NCBI RefSeq assembly: GCF_026184235.1
Contig: NZ_CP110806.1
Location: forward strand, 434,001-498,000
Reading direction: 5' to 3'
DNA length: 64,000 nucleotides
Origin: Cellulomonas sp. S1-8
GTDB taxonomy: Bacteria; Actinomycetota; Actinomycetes; Actinomycetales; Cellulomonadaceae
A program made the position numbers and the translations under genes. The notes beneath the pieces were generated by a model that had not been told where the DNA came from, did no database searches, and saw only the letters and a program-made list of their open reading frames with translations. The number at the start of each line of letters is the position of its first letter. Within the stretch, counting starts at the first letter, position 1. Shown here in pieces: positions 25,512-35,010 of the stretch.

Positions 25512-28500
25512 GTGTCCACACAGACCCCATCCCCCCGGGCGAGCACCCGGGCCGGCCGCGCGCTGGCGGGCGTCGCGACCGTCGCGGTGATCGCATCGCT
25601 CACGGTGCTGCCCGCGCACGCTGCCTCGGCCCCCGTGACGCCCGCCCCCACGCCGTCCACCAGCGCGCCGGCGAGCGAGGACACCACCGCACCGGTGCTG
25701 TCCGCCGTCGACGTCCCCGCCACCGCCGAGCTGGACCAGCAGCTCGTCCTCCCCGCGGCCACCGCGACCGACGACTCGGGCGAGACTCCCACGGTCGTCG
25801 TGACCGCGACGGGCCCGGACGGGGTCGACGTGCGGCTCTACGAGAACGCCGAGGGCGCCTTCCCGCTCACCCCGGGGGTCCCCGGCACCTACGTCGTGAC
25901 CTACGCCGCGATGGACTCGGCCGACAACCTCGCCCAGGAGACCTACGAGGTCACGGTCGACGCACCCGCCCCGGCGGCGCCGACGTCCACCGTGCCGACC
26001 GCCGCAGAGCCGACCGCCGCCGAGCCGACCGCCGCCGAGGCGGCGCGCGCGGCCACCGACGCGATCGAGTTCCCGGCGGACGAGCCCGGCACGCTGTCGT
26101 TCGCCGCGCTCGGCGACATCCACAACAGCTGGTCCGAGCTCGACATGGCGTTCGACTTCTGGCAGGAGCAGGACGTGGACGCCGCCCTGTTCGTGGGCGA
26201 CCTCACCAACAACGCGACGGCCGCCGAGTACCAGGGGCTGCGCGACACGCTCGACCGCAGCCAGGGCGACCTGCCGGTGATCGCGTCGCTCGGCAACCAC
26301 GACGTCGGGTCCAACCTCTCCGGCTACAACCTGTTCCAGTCGACCATGGGCCAGGCGCCCAACGCCGACTACGTGATGAACGGGTACCACTTCCTCACCG
26401 TGAGCCCCGGCTCGGGCCCGCTGAACGAGGAGACCATGTTCCCCTCGAACAGCAACGGCAGCGACTACGCGTACGCCGCCGACTGGCTCGAGACCCGTCT
26501 CGCCGCCGCGGTCGCCGAGGACCCGACGCTGCCGATCTTCGTGCTCGTCCACTCGCCCCTGCGGTGCACGCACTACGTGTCGACCGAGTGGTACGGATCG
26601 GGTCTCGCCACGGGCTGCGGCGACAGCTTCGAGTCGCTGTTCGAGCAGTACCCCCAGGCGGTCGTCTGGAGCGGCCACATCCACACCCCCAACCACATCT
26701 CGACGTCGATCTGGCAGGGCGTCGAGGGTGCCGGCGGCTTCACGACCGTCAACGCCCCGCCGCTGGCGTACTACGAGTTCGAGCGCGGTGTCGCCAACAC
26801 GAACCCGTACAGCAAGGTCGTGAACGACAGCACCCCGGACGACGGCGGTGACAACCGCGAGACCTCGATCGTCGAGGTCGAGGGCTCCCGCGTGACGATC
26901 AAGACCTACGACCTGCTCCACGAGGCCTGGGTGGACCAGGTCTGGACGTGGGACGTCGCCGACAGCGTCGAGGAGTCGCTCGCCTTCGAGGAGCGCTTCC
27001 CGCTGGGCGATGCGCGCGCCGACCAGACGTCGGCACCGGTGTGGCCCGAGGGTGCCGCGGTCGAGGTGACCGACATCATCCCGACCGAGGCGATGGTCAC
27101 GTTCCGGCAGGCCGAGGTCGCGCCGAACGAGGTGGGCGACATCGTCCACAAGTACCGCTACACGGTGACCGACACCGCGACCGGGCAGGTCGTGAACACG
27201 TTCACGCAGTGGTCCGGCTTCTACAAGATCCCGATGCCCGCGACGCGCAACCACATCATCTGGAACATGGAGGCGGGCCACGAGTACGAGGTCGCCGTCG
27301 CGCCGATCAACACGTGGGGCAAGGAGGGTGAGGCGATCTCGACCACCTTCACCACCAACGGCTACGACGTGCGCCTGTCCTCCGCCGGCGCGGGCGAGGT
27401 GACCTCCGACGTCGCCGACGCGATGCCTGGTGACACCGTGACCCTGACCGCGTCCCCCGCCAAGGGCGAGATCCTCCTCGGCTGGGACGTGCTCGAGGGC
27501 GACGTCGACCTCGTCGACGGCACCTTCACCATGCCGTCCTCGCACGTGTCGATCGAGGCGGTCTTCACCGGGTCGTCCGGGTCGACCGAGCTGCACACCG
27601 TCACCACCCAGGTGCGCGGTGGCGGCACCGTGACCGCGATCCCCGGTGAGGCGGCCGGCGGCCGGCTCGTGAAGCTCAAGCACAAGGCGGAGAAGCACGA
27701 GAAGCTGTGGGGCTGGGAGGTCGCCGTCGAGGGCCTCGACGTCCAGGTCGGGACCATCCCGGTCGGCCGCAACGACAAGTTCGAGATGCCCGAGCGCGAC
27801 GTCGTCGTGACCGGCGTGTTCGGCCACCCGCGCGACTACGCCGTCGTCTACGACGGCAACGGCGCGACGGGCGGCGAGACCGCGATGAGCGAGCTGCCGG
27901 CGAAGGGCACCGGCACGCTCGCGGCGAACGGCTTCGAGCGCACCTACCACCGCTTCGCCGGCTGGAACACCGCGGCCGACGGATCGGGCGAGAGCTTCGC
28001 CGACGCCGCGAAGGTGACGGCCCTTGCGCCGGCTCAGACCACCATCACGCTGTACGCCCAGTGGGAGAGCCTGCTGGACGTGCTGGTGGACGAGTCGTTC
28101 GACGGCCTCGCCGGCAGCCTGAAGCCGGGCATCGGGCACAACCCCGGCGTGGTCGGCTGGACGCAGCAGGGCCCCGCCGGCTGGTCGGTGACCAACGCCG
28201 CGGGCATGGGCACCGGCGGCATGCAGGACCTGCGGGGCTGGACGTTCGTGACGCCCGAGTTCTGGCTGGCCGACATCCAGGGCCGCGACCAGTTCACCCA
28301 GGGCACGGGCGTCCTCGCGGTCGCCGACGGTGACGAGTGGAACGACGCCGCAGGCGCCGGCCGCATCGACACGACGCTGAACGCACCCGCGCTCACGCTG
28401 CCCGAGGGAGCGGGACAGGTGCGCGTGCAGTGGGACAACAGCTACCGCCAGGAGGCCGACCAGACGGCGGAGGCCTTCATCGAGTTCGACACGGGCGAGC

Positions 28501-29123
28501 GCGTCACGCTGGCCCAGTGGGGAGCCGGCTCACCGGAGATGACCGACATCAACAGCCACCGCGACCACGCCGTGGACGTGCCCGAGGGCGCGACCTCGGC
28601 GACGGTGAAGTTCCGCTACACGGCGGGCAACAACTGGTGGTGGGCGATCGACGACGTGCAGATCGACGCGATCCTGACGGGACCGACCCCGACGCCGACG
28701 CCCACGCCGACGGTCACGCCCACGCCGACGCCGACCCCGACGCCGACGGTCACGCCGACGCCGACCCCGACGCCGACGGTCAGCCCGACGCCGACGGTCA
28801 CGCCGACGCCGACGCCGACCCCGACACCCACGGGCCCGGCCCGATGCACCGCGACCGTGTCGCTGAACCAGTGGCCCGGCGGTTTCGTCGCCACGGTGAA
28901 GGTCACCGCGGGCTCGTCGTCGCTCGACGGCTGGACGACCACGGTCGTCCTGCCCGGCGGCGCCCGGGTCGGCAGCTCCTGGAGCTCGGTGAACAGCGGC
29001 ACGAGCGGCGCCGTCCGCTTCACCAACGCGCCGTGGAACGGCTCGGTGAAGGCGGGGAAGTCCACCGAGTTCGGCTTCCTGGGCACGGGCAGCGGCCAGG
29101 GCATGACCGCCACCTGCGCCTGA
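25512..29123 (+). CDS. Secreted multidomain metallophosphoesterase with C-terminal CBM2
   Basis: GTG 25512 after GGGAG gives 1203 residues. The order is: signal peptide (to about 38); an Ig/DUF5011-like domain (about 55-155); an Ala/Thr linker; a calcineurin-like phosphoesterase domain with GDIHN (201), GDLTNN, GNHD (261) and SGHIHTPNH (387); a beta domain; two divergent InlB-type repeats and one InlB/Flg_new repeat ending YAQWE; a jelly-roll-like domain (about 865-1055); a Pro-Thr linker (about 1057-1108); and a family-2 cellulose-binding module from Cys1112 to Cys1202. It should be an extracellular phosphatase, phosphodiesterase or nucleotidase tethered to cellulose or chitin. The substrate is unknown. 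Confidence 0.9.
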   Translation: MSTQTPSPRASTRAGRALAGVATVAVIASLTVLPAHAASAPVTPAPTPSTSAPASEDTTAPVLSAVDVPATAELDQQLVLPAATATDDSGETPTVVVTATGPDGVDVRLYENAEGAFPLTPGVPGTYVVTYAAMDSADNLAQETYEVTVDAPAPAAPTSTVPTAAEPTAAEPTAAEAARAATDAIEFPADEPGTLSFAALGDIHNSWSELDMAFDFWQEQDVDAALFVGDLTNNATAAEYQGLRDTLDRSQGDLPVIASLGNHDVGSNLSGYNLFQSTMGQAPNADYVMNGYHFLTVSPGSGPLNEETMFPSNSNGSDYAYAADWLETRLAAAVAEDPTLPIFVLVHSPLRCTHYVSTEWYGSGLATGCGDSFESLFEQYPQAVVWSGHIHTPNHISTSIWQGVEGAGGFTTVNAPPLAYYEFERGVANTNPYSKVVNDSTPDDGGDNRETSIVEVEGSRVTIKTYDLLHEAWVDQVWTWDVADSVEESLAFEERFPLGDARADQTSAPVWPEGAAVEVTDIIPTEAMVTFRQAEVAPNEVGDIVHKYRYTVTDTATGQVVNTFTQWSGFYKIPMPATRNHIIWNMEAGHEYEVAVAPINTWGKEGEAISTTFTTNGYDVRLSSAGAGEVTSDVADAMPGDTVTLTASPAKGEILLGWDVLEGDVDLVDGTFTMPSSHVSIEAVFTGSSGSTELHTVTTQVRGGGTVTAIPGEAAGGRLVKLKHKAEKHEKLWGWEVAVEGLDVQVGTIPVGRNDKFEMPERDVVVTGVFGHPRDYAVVYDGNGATGGETAMSELPAKGTGTLAANGFERTYHRFAGWNTAADGSGESFADAAKVTALAPAQTTITLYAQWESLLDVLVDESFDGLAGSLKPGIGHNPGVVGWTQQGPAGWSVTNAAGMGTGGMQDLRGWTFVTPEFWLADIQGRDQFTQGTGVLAVADGDEWNDAAGAGRIDTTLNAPALTLPEGAGQVRVQWDNSYRQEADQTAEAFIEFDTGERVTLAQWGAGSPEMTDINSHRDHAVDVPEGATSATVKFRYTAGNNWWWAIDDVQIDAILTGPTPTPTPTPTVTPTPTPTPTPTVTPTPTPTPTVSPTPTVTPTPTPTPTPTGPARCTATVSLNQWPGGFVATVKVTAGSSSLDGWTTTVVLPGGARVGSSWSSVNSGTSGAVRFTNAPWNGSVKAGKSTEFGFLGTGSGQGMTATCA

Positions 29124-29180
29124 CCCACCGGGACGCGATCACCCCTCCTCGCGAGAGGTCGATCCAGCCCCGACCGGGAT

Positions 29181-29229
29181 GAAGTGTGAAGCGTTGTTGC
29201 CGGGATCCGGCAGCAACGCTTCACACTTC
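29181..29229. repeat. Dispersed long palindrome, copy 1
   Basis: A 23-bp stem (29181-29203 with 29207-29229) has a single mismatch and a 3-nt loop. The outer arm begins GAAGTGTGAAG and the inner part is GTTGTTGCC. A second copy with the same outer and inner sequences lies at 36299-36345. Copy 1 starts 57 bp after the phosphoesterase stop, in the gap before the convergent nitrilase, so it may also work as a terminator, but sequence identity with a distant copy marks it as a repeat family. Confidence 0.85.
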
Positions 29230-29258
29230 CCCGCGTGGTCCTGGGCTCGTGCCCTGCG

Positions 29259-30200
29259 CTACCCCTCGCCGATCGTGAACGCCGGTCGCGGGCGGGTGTC
29301 GACGGTCAGGCGGAAGACGTCCGGGCGGTTGTAGTGCCCGACCGGGTCGAACATCCGGCGAGCGGCGCGGACCTGGGTGAGGTCGACGTCCGCCGTGAGG
29401 ATGGCCTCCCGGTGGCGGACCGGGCCCGCGAGCAGGTCGCCGTTCGGCCCGACGATCACGCTGTTGCCGGGCTCGACCCAGCCGCCGTCACCGTCCTTGA
29501 CGGTCCAGAGCCGGTCGCGGTGGGGGAAGTCCGCCGGGATCTGGTCGATGTGGGTGCACGGGTTGACGCCGATGACGTAGCAGCGGCCCTCGCGTGCGAT
29601 GTGGCGCAGGGTCGCGACCCAGCCGTCCCCGCCGGCGAGCGTGGGCGCCGTCCAGATGTCCACCCCTTGTGCGTAGAGGTAGAAGCGTGCGAGCGGCATG
29701 TAGTTCTCCCAGCACGTCAGCCCGCTGAGCCGACCGTACGGCGTCTCGACCACCGGCAGCGTCGAGCCGTCGCCCATCCCCCAGACCGTGCGCTCCGACC
29801 CGGTGGGCACGAGCTTGCGGTGCGTGCCGAGCAGGCTCCCGTCGGGGCCGAGGTAGAGCGTCGTGTTGTAGACCGTCGAGCCGTGCGGCTCTCGCTCCTC
29901 GACATTCATGACCACGTACGCGTCGGCCGCGAGGGCGGCGGCACCCAGTGCGTCGGTCACCGGGCCGGGGACCACGACCGCCTGGTCGAGGAGGAGGGCG
30001 AACCACTCCTCGTCGCCGTCCCAGATGGGTCTCGAGTCCATCCACAGGGGCGTGCCCGGGATGAAGACCTCCGGGAACACGATGATCCGGGCCCCCGCGG
30101 CGGCGGCCTCCTCGATCAGGCGCACCGCCTTGTCGAGGCACGCCTGCCGGTCCATGAGCACGTGCGCGGCCTGGACCGCGGCGACCCGGGTGAGAGCCAT
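29259..30200 (-). CDS. Carbon-nitrogen hydrolase, nitrilase-like
   Basis: The product has 313 residues from ATG 30198-30200. The nitrilase catalytic triad is visible: Glu44 in FPEVFIPGTP, Lys129 in THRKLVPT and Cys163 in GLTCWENYMPLAR. The wording around Cys (TCWENYMPLAR) and the YGRLSGL strand place it with true nitrilases (branch 1) rather than amidases, so it probably converts a nitrile to an acid and ammonia. It is cytoplasmic. It lies between a dispersed palindrome and a pseudogene remnant. Confidence 0.9.
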   Translation of the reverse strand: MALTRVAAVQAAHVLMDRQACLDKAVRLIEEAAAAGARIIVFPEVFIPGTPLWMDSRPIWDGDEEWFALLLDQAVVVPGPVTDALGAAALAADAYVVMNVEEREPHGSTVYNTTLYLGPDGSLLGTHRKLVPTGSERTVWGMGDGSTLPVVETPYGRLSGLTCWENYMPLARFYLYAQGVDIWTAPTLAGGDGWVATLRHIAREGRCYVIGVNPCTHIDQIPADFPHRDRLWTVKDGDGGWVEPGNSVIVGPNGDLLAGPVRHREAILTADVDLTQVRAARRMFDPVGHYNRPDVFRLTVDTRPRPAFTIGEG

Positions 30201-30279
30201 CGGCCGACCAGCTTCCTGGTGCTCGAGACCGGCCGCCGTGAGGACGTCGACGACGGGGACCCGTGGGGTCGTCTCGTGT

Positions 30280-30606
30280 CTACTCCCCGGCGACACCGCC
30301 CACAAGAGGGCAGATCGCGACCGCCTCCACCTCGACCAGCTGGTCGTACCGAGCGAACCCCTGGAACCCGGGCTGCAGGCCGACGGTCGACACGGGTGCG
30401 CTGGGGTCGCCGACGTCGCGCAACGCACGAGCGCCCAACGCCTGCGCGACGTGCGCGGCCAGCGCACCGAGCGTCGTGGCGGGGAGGTCGTCGACCCCCG
30501 GGTCGTCCGCCCGCTCGGCGTCGAGCCAGCCGAGGGCCCGGGCGGTGCCGATCAGGATGCCGTCGGGCTCGCGGTCGTGCCAGGCGTCGTGCTGGTGCAG
30601 GACGAC
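30280..30606 (-). pseudogene. Chimeric remnant: internal Nif3 fragment fused in frame to a RidA C-terminus
   Basis: The minus-strand frame from 30606 to the TAG at 30280-30282 (109 codons, no usable start) reads VVLHQHDAWHDREPDGIL and on to GLQPGFQGF. This copies residues in the middle of the Nif3-family protein encoded at 32820-33635. It then switches without a break to RYDQLVEVEAVAICPL, the C-terminal signature of RidA proteins. The DNA match is very close, with 74 identical bases in a row (30418-30491 and 33138-33211). The junction is near 30350. It has no start codon and no N-terminus, so it is a relic of a duplication followed by a deletion or recombination. Confidence 0.85.
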
Positions 30607-30676
30607 CCGACGGCGTGCGGCATGCGACGGTGCGCGTGACCACCCGGTGCTGTCCGGTGCAGCCCTGGGCAGCGGG

Positions 30677-32683
30677 TCAGTCCACCGAGGACGGGTCCGG
30701 GTAGCAGTCCGCGAGCGAGTGGACGGAGGCGGAGCCGCCCTGGTCCACGAGGCGCGCCGCGGGGCCAGGGGGTGTGGTGAAGGTGGCCGGGTACTCGCGG
30801 AGCCAGTAGGTGGAGTGCAGCGGGTACGGGTCGATGTACAGGTGGGTGACGCCGAGGCGCCGCACCGCCGCGCACACGGCCGGGTCCCGACCGAGGTCCG
30901 CGACGCGCCTGTCCACGAGGAGCGCGTCGGCCGCGAGTGGTGTCGTGTGGTACCGCTGGACCGCCCGGGTGCCGGCCAGCACGGCCAGATGGCCGGTGCC
31001 CGTGAACGACGAGCCCAGCACGAGGTCCTCCGGCCCGAGCACGGCGCCCAGCCGCAGGATCATCTGCTCCTCGGCCACCGTCAGGTACGGCGTTCGCGAC
31101 ATGGGATGGGGATCGTCCGAGACGTCCTGGGAGAACGCGTCCTGCGCGTCACCGTGGATCGCGCGGACGCCGGTCGCCACCCCGGCCGTCATCAGCACGA
31201 CCGCGCACGCCACGGCGAGCAGCTTCCCCGCCGGCGCCGGAATGCGTAGTCGCCGCGCTGCGTCGCGTGCCCACCCCACGACGACCACGAGCCCGTAGGC
31301 GGCGATCACGGTCGCCATCAGACCGAGGAGCGGCGCGATCCTGCGGGTCTCCGTGTACCAGAGCGCTGTGAGTGAGGACATCAGGGACCACGAGCTCGCG
31401 GCGCTGACGTACGCCAGGACCGCGAGGAGGGCCGCGGCCAGGAGGGCCGGCTGCTGACGACGACGAGCAAGGACGAGCGCACCGACGACCGCCAGTGCGA
31501 CGACGACCAGCGGTCGTGCGGGCCACTCGCCGAGGTCCCCGGTGAGCAGCCGCCGTGCGACCTCCCCCGCCTCGACCGGCTCCTTCACGCGGGTTCCGGC
31601 GACCGCGGCGGCCGTCGGGCTCCGCCCGACGACGAGCACGGCCGCGAGCACCGCGCAGAGGGTTCCCAGGGCGAGCGCGAGGACCCGTCGCTGTCCCGCC
31701 GGCGAGCGGACCCCGGGCGCGCGGAGCCACCGCACAGCCCGCGCCACCACCCAGGGGGTCGTGAGGAGCAGCAGCCCGAGCAGCGCACCGGGGTGGCTCA
31801 GCCCGATCCCGGTGGCTGCGAGCACGGCTGGCAGCACCGCCGCTGTCGTGACCCGCCCCGGCCGGACGACCCAGGCCAGTGCCCCCGGCACGAGTGCCAA
31901 CCCGTAGGCGTTGGGGATCAACCCGGGCTGGATCGCGATCGCCAGAGGCGCCCCGAGCGCGGCGGCCGAGAGCACGGCTGCGACCGGGGCGACGTGCGGA
32001 GTGCTCGGGAACAACGCCCGGCCGAGCGCCGCGATGCCGGCCACCCCGAAGACCACGACGGGCACGAGAGCTGCGACGTTCACCGCCGTGATCTGGTCTA
32101 CGCCTCCGGGGGTGAGGGCAGCCACCGCGTGCCAGGCGAACGGGTAGGTGATATCACCGCCCGGCGCGGCGAGCTCGGAGACGGCGCGGAGGTCTCCCCC
32201 CGGACTGGTCCGCAGCAGGTCGACCGCCGCCAGGTGGAACAGGGCGTCCCACGCGTTCTGGACCCGGTCAGGGCGCCCCATCGCCGCAGCGAGCGGGACC
32301 ACGGTGAGCAGCGAGCCGGCCAGCACGGCGGCAGCCGTCGTGAGCCGGCCTGACGTGCGCGTCGCCGGCACCGCCGTGCGGCTGGCCGTGGGCTCGACGA
32401 CCGGCTCGGCACCTGCGAGCCGGCGTCGACGCAGCCGCCCGGCGAGCACCGCCGCCAGGGCCGCACAGACCACCGTGCCGACCGCCACCGTGAAGGCTCC
32501 CCAGGCGACCTCGAGAAAGGCCCCGGCAACAGCACTGACTGCGACCACACCCGTGCCGACCGCCGGCGCGGCACTCGCAGCGTCGCGCCAGCGCGCCCCG
32601 GCGGCGACGAGGACCGCGCCACCGGCGACCACCACGACCAGCACCAGGCACGCGGCGAGGACGGCAGCGGACAGCCAGGGCAC
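30677..32683 (-). CDS. Large polytopic membrane protein (DUF6541-like)
   Basis: The product has 668 residues from GTG 32681-32683. About 14 hydrophobic segments are followed by a soluble C-terminal domain of roughly 170 residues (VGRDP-type strand/helix pattern, GVTHLYIDPYPL). PFAWHAVAALTPGG and WDALFHLAAVDLLRTSPGG in an extracellular loop recall actinobacterial DUF6541 proteins, which look like GT-C glycosyltransferases of the cell envelope. An in-frame stretch upstream (KARWGPADAYL) lacks a start. A polyprenyl-sugar transferase role is inference from topology only. Confidence 0.7.
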   Translation of the reverse strand: MPWLSAAVLAACLVLVVVVAGGAVLVAAGARWRDAASAAPAVGTGVVAVSAVAGAFLEVAWGAFTVAVGTVVCAALAAVLAGRLRRRRLAGAEPVVEPTASRTAVPATRTSGRLTTAAAVLAGSLLTVVPLAAAMGRPDRVQNAWDALFHLAAVDLLRTSPGGDLRAVSELAAPGGDITYPFAWHAVAALTPGGVDQITAVNVAALVPVVVFGVAGIAALGRALFPSTPHVAPVAAVLSAAALGAPLAIAIQPGLIPNAYGLALVPGALAWVVRPGRVTTAAVLPAVLAATGIGLSHPGALLGLLLLTTPWVVARAVRWLRAPGVRSPAGQRRVLALALGTLCAVLAAVLVVGRSPTAAAVAGTRVKEPVEAGEVARRLLTGDLGEWPARPLVVVALAVVGALVLARRRQQPALLAAALLAVLAYVSAASSWSLMSSLTALWYTETRRIAPLLGLMATVIAAYGLVVVVGWARDAARRLRIPAPAGKLLAVACAVVLMTAGVATGVRAIHGDAQDAFSQDVSDDPHPMSRTPYLTVAEEQMILRLGAVLGPEDLVLGSSFTGTGHLAVLAGTRAVQRYHTTPLAADALLVDRRVADLGRDPAVCAAVRRLGVTHLYIDPYPLHSTYWLREYPATFTTPPGPAARLVDQGGSASVHSLADCYPDPSSVD

Positions 32684-32819
32684 GAGGTAGGCATCGGCAG
32701 GCCCCCACCGAGCCTTGAGCGCCCCGGCCTCACCCGGCGCGCGCGAGACTCGACCGCGAGGGAACGCCTCAGCCTGGCTCGTCGGTCGCCACGCGCCCGT
32801 CGGCGACCTGCGGGGGTCC

Positions 32820-33635
32820 CTAGACCGCGACCGTCCGGAAGGGGTCGGCGGCGGCGACGAGCTCGACGGGGACCTCGGGCACGAGGCCCGTCAGCCAGCG
32901 GCCGAGCTCCGTCATGCCTTCCTGCTCCGACGGCACGTGCCCGACGACGACGACACCCGCGCACACGCCCGCGGTGACCGCGTCGGCGGCGTACTCACCC
33001 GTCTCCCACTCGTGGCCCTCACCGAGGACGAGCACGTCGACGTCCGGCCGGGCGAGCAGGTGCCGGTTGAGCGCGAACCCCAGGAACCCGGGCTGCAGGC
33101 CGACGACGGAAACCGACGCGCCGGGGTCGCCGACGTAGCGCAACGCACGAGCGCCCAACGCCTGCGCGACGTGCGCGGCCAGCGCACCGAGCGTCGTGGC
33201 GGGGAGGTCGTAGACCCCCGGGTCGCCCGCCCGCGCGGCGTCGAGCCAGCCGAGGGCCCGTGCCACGCCGGTGAGGATGCCGTCCGGCTCGCGGTCGTGC
33301 CACGCGTCGTGCTGGTGCAGGACGACGAGCCCGTGCTCGGCGACGAACGCCGCCTTCGCCGCGTACACCGGGTCGCCCTCCGCGGCGAGCACCGCGTCCG
33401 ACGCACCGTGGTGGTCGAAGTACAGCGGCTCGTGCGTGATGACGAGGTCGAGGCCACGCTCCGCCGCGCGGTGCAGCACGTCGAGCGTGGCCATCATCGT
33501 CACGGCGACCCCCCGGATCGGGGCGTCCGGGTCACCGGCGAGGAAGCCGTCCACCGTCGTCGACCGCGGTGGCACACCCACGTGCGCGCCGATCCGCTCC
33601 GCCACCTGCCGTGCTGTCACCGTCACGCCCGCCAC
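32820..33635 (-). CDS. Nif3-like dinuclear metal centre protein
   Basis: The product has 271 residues. The NIF3/YbgI fold is supported by VTMMATLDVLHRAAERGLDLVITHEPLYF (metal-site HEP), VVLHQHDAWHD (second metal-binding region) and, near the end, GEGHEWETGEYAADAV and VVVVGHVPSEQEGM. These proteins form hexamers with two metal ions per subunit. Their biochemical role is unsettled; GTP cyclohydrolase-like and DNA-related roles have been proposed. An internal 258-bp piece is duplicated at about 30350-30606. Confidence 0.85.
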   Translation of the reverse strand: MAGVTVTARQVAERIGAHVGVPPRSTTVDGFLAGDPDAPIRGVAVTMMATLDVLHRAAERGLDLVITHEPLYFDHHGASDAVLAAEGDPVYAAKAAFVAEHGLVVLHQHDAWHDREPDGILTGVARALGWLDAARAGDPGVYDLPATTLGALAAHVAQALGARALRYVGDPGASVSVVGLQPGFLGFALNRHLLARPDVDVLVLGEGHEWETGEYAADAVTAGVCAGVVVVGHVPSEQEGMTELGRWLTGLVPEVPVELVAAADPFRTVAV

Positions 33636-33798
33636 CCTAACGACCCGCGCGCGGTGCTCCTGCGTCCCTCGTCATCGTGGTCGTCGACGACGCGGGGACG
33701 ATGCCGGACGTGACCTCCCAAGCGTTTCGTCGGTTGCCGCGACCCGCCCCCCGCCGAAGGGTGCGTACGTCCCTGCACGTCTCGTCCCGGAGGTGGAC

Positions 33799-34887
33799 AT
33801 GTCACCCTTCTCACCCCTGCGCCGCGCTGTCGCCGCGGCCGGCACCCTCGTGCTCGGCGCGGCGTTGGTGGCCGGCTCGGTCGTCCTCGCTGCGCCCGCC
33901 TCGGCCCACGGCGCGGTGTCCGACCCGCCCGCCCGCATCTACGGCTGCTACGACCGCTGGTCGGGCGCGCACACCGACCCCGCCATGGCGACCCAGGACC
34001 CGCAGTGCTGGGACGCGTGGCGTGCCAACCCCAACGCCATGTGGAACTGGAACGGCATCTTCAAGGAGAACGTCGGCGGGCGGCACGAGCAGGTGATCCC
34101 CGACGGCAAGCTCTGCTCCGCCGACAACCCGATCTACGACGCCGCGAACGACCCCGGCCCGTGGCGCACGACCGCCAAGCCGTACGACTTCCGGCTCACC
34201 GTGCACGACCCGTCCAACCACGGCGCGGACTACCTGAAGATCTACGTCACCAAGCAGGGCTACGACGCGAGGACCAAGGCCCTCGCGTGGTCCGACCTCG
34301 AGCTCGTCAAGACGACGGGCCGCTACGCCGCGTCGAGCCCGTACGTCACCGACGTGAGCATCCCGCGTGACCGCACGGGGCACCACGTGGTGTTCACGAT
34401 CTGGCAGGCGAGCCACCTCGACCAGCCGTACTACCAGTGCAGCGACGTGCAGTTCGGTGGCGGCGACCCGGCCCCCAACCCGACGACTCCCGCCCCCAAC
34501 CCGACGACTCCCGCCCCCAACCCGACGACGCCGGGCCCGAACCCGACGACGCCGGCGCCCAACCCGACGACGCCGGCCCCGAACCCGACGACGCCGGCCC
34601 CGAACCCCGGCGCCGGCACCTGCACCGCCACGGTGTCGGTGCAGAGCTCCTGGCAGAGCGGCTACCAGGCCGCGGTGACGGTGACGGCGGGATCCACCGC
34701 GATCACCGGCTGGAAGGTGACGGTGGCCGGCGCGACCATCACGCAGGCGTGGAACGGCACCGCGTCCGGCAGCACGATCACCGCGGCAGGGTGGAACGGC
34801 TCGCTCGCGGCCGGGGCGACCGCGAGCGCCGGCTTCCTCGGCAGCGGCAGCTCGAGCAACCTCAGCGCGACCTGCAGCACCGCCTGA
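33799..34887 (+). CDS. Secreted AA10 lytic polysaccharide monooxygenase with C-terminal CBM2
   Basis: ATG 33799 follows GGAGGTGGAC. A signal peptide ends ASA before His37 (HGAVSDPPARIYGCYDRW), the copper-binding N-terminal His of AA10 enzymes; the second brace His is His141 in SNHGADYL. The catalytic domain ends near CSDVQF. A linker of seven PAPNPTT-type heptads leads to a CBM2 (Cys275 to Cys359). The enzyme oxidatively cleaves cellulose or chitin outside the cell. It differs from the second LPMO at 53223-54185, so the pair may have different substrates. Confidence 0.95.
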   Translation: MSPFSPLRRAVAAAGTLVLGAALVAGSVVLAAPASAHGAVSDPPARIYGCYDRWSGAHTDPAMATQDPQCWDAWRANPNAMWNWNGIFKENVGGRHEQVIPDGKLCSADNPIYDAANDPGPWRTTAKPYDFRLTVHDPSNHGADYLKIYVTKQGYDARTKALAWSDLELVKTTGRYAASSPYVTDVSIPRDRTGHHVVFTIWQASHLDQPYYQCSDVQFGGGDPAPNPTTPAPNPTTPAPNPTTPGPNPTTPAPNPTTPAPNPTTPAPNPGAGTCTATVSVQSSWQSGYQAAVTVTAGSTAITGWKVTVAGATITQAWNGTASGSTITAAGWNGSLAAGATASAGFLGSGSSSNLSATCSTA

Positions 34888-34917
34888 CCCTCGCGCGTCG
34901 TCCGTCGTCCGAACCCA

Positions 34918-34953
34918 CGAGGGCCGCACGTCCGTCCGGACGTGCGGCCCTCG
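34918..34953 (+). terminator. Strong stem-loop terminator after the first LPMO gene
   Basis: The left arm 34918-34934 (CGAGGGCCGCACGTCCG) and right arm 34937-34953 are perfectly complementary over 17 bp with almost no loop, 30 bp after the LPMO stop. Confidence 0.88.
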
Positions 34954-35010
34954 TCGGTCTCGTCGGGGACACTGGTGACAGCAACGTTTGCTTTCGACGA
35001 GGAGTCCACC

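Noticed and set aside
25098..28139. 1013-residue minus-strand frame opposite the phosphoesterase
   Set aside because: Low-complexity Val/Gly/Arg/His/Asp composition and no motifs; the opposite strand encodes a full multidomain protein.
28681..28840. Short tandem repeat that could look like a CRISPR or minisatellite
   Set aside because: It encodes the Pro-Thr linker of the phosphoesterase, in frame; no spacers or cas genes.
34467..34615. 21-bp tandem repeats
   Set aside because: They encode PAPNPTT linker heptads of the LPMO, so they are protein-level repeats.
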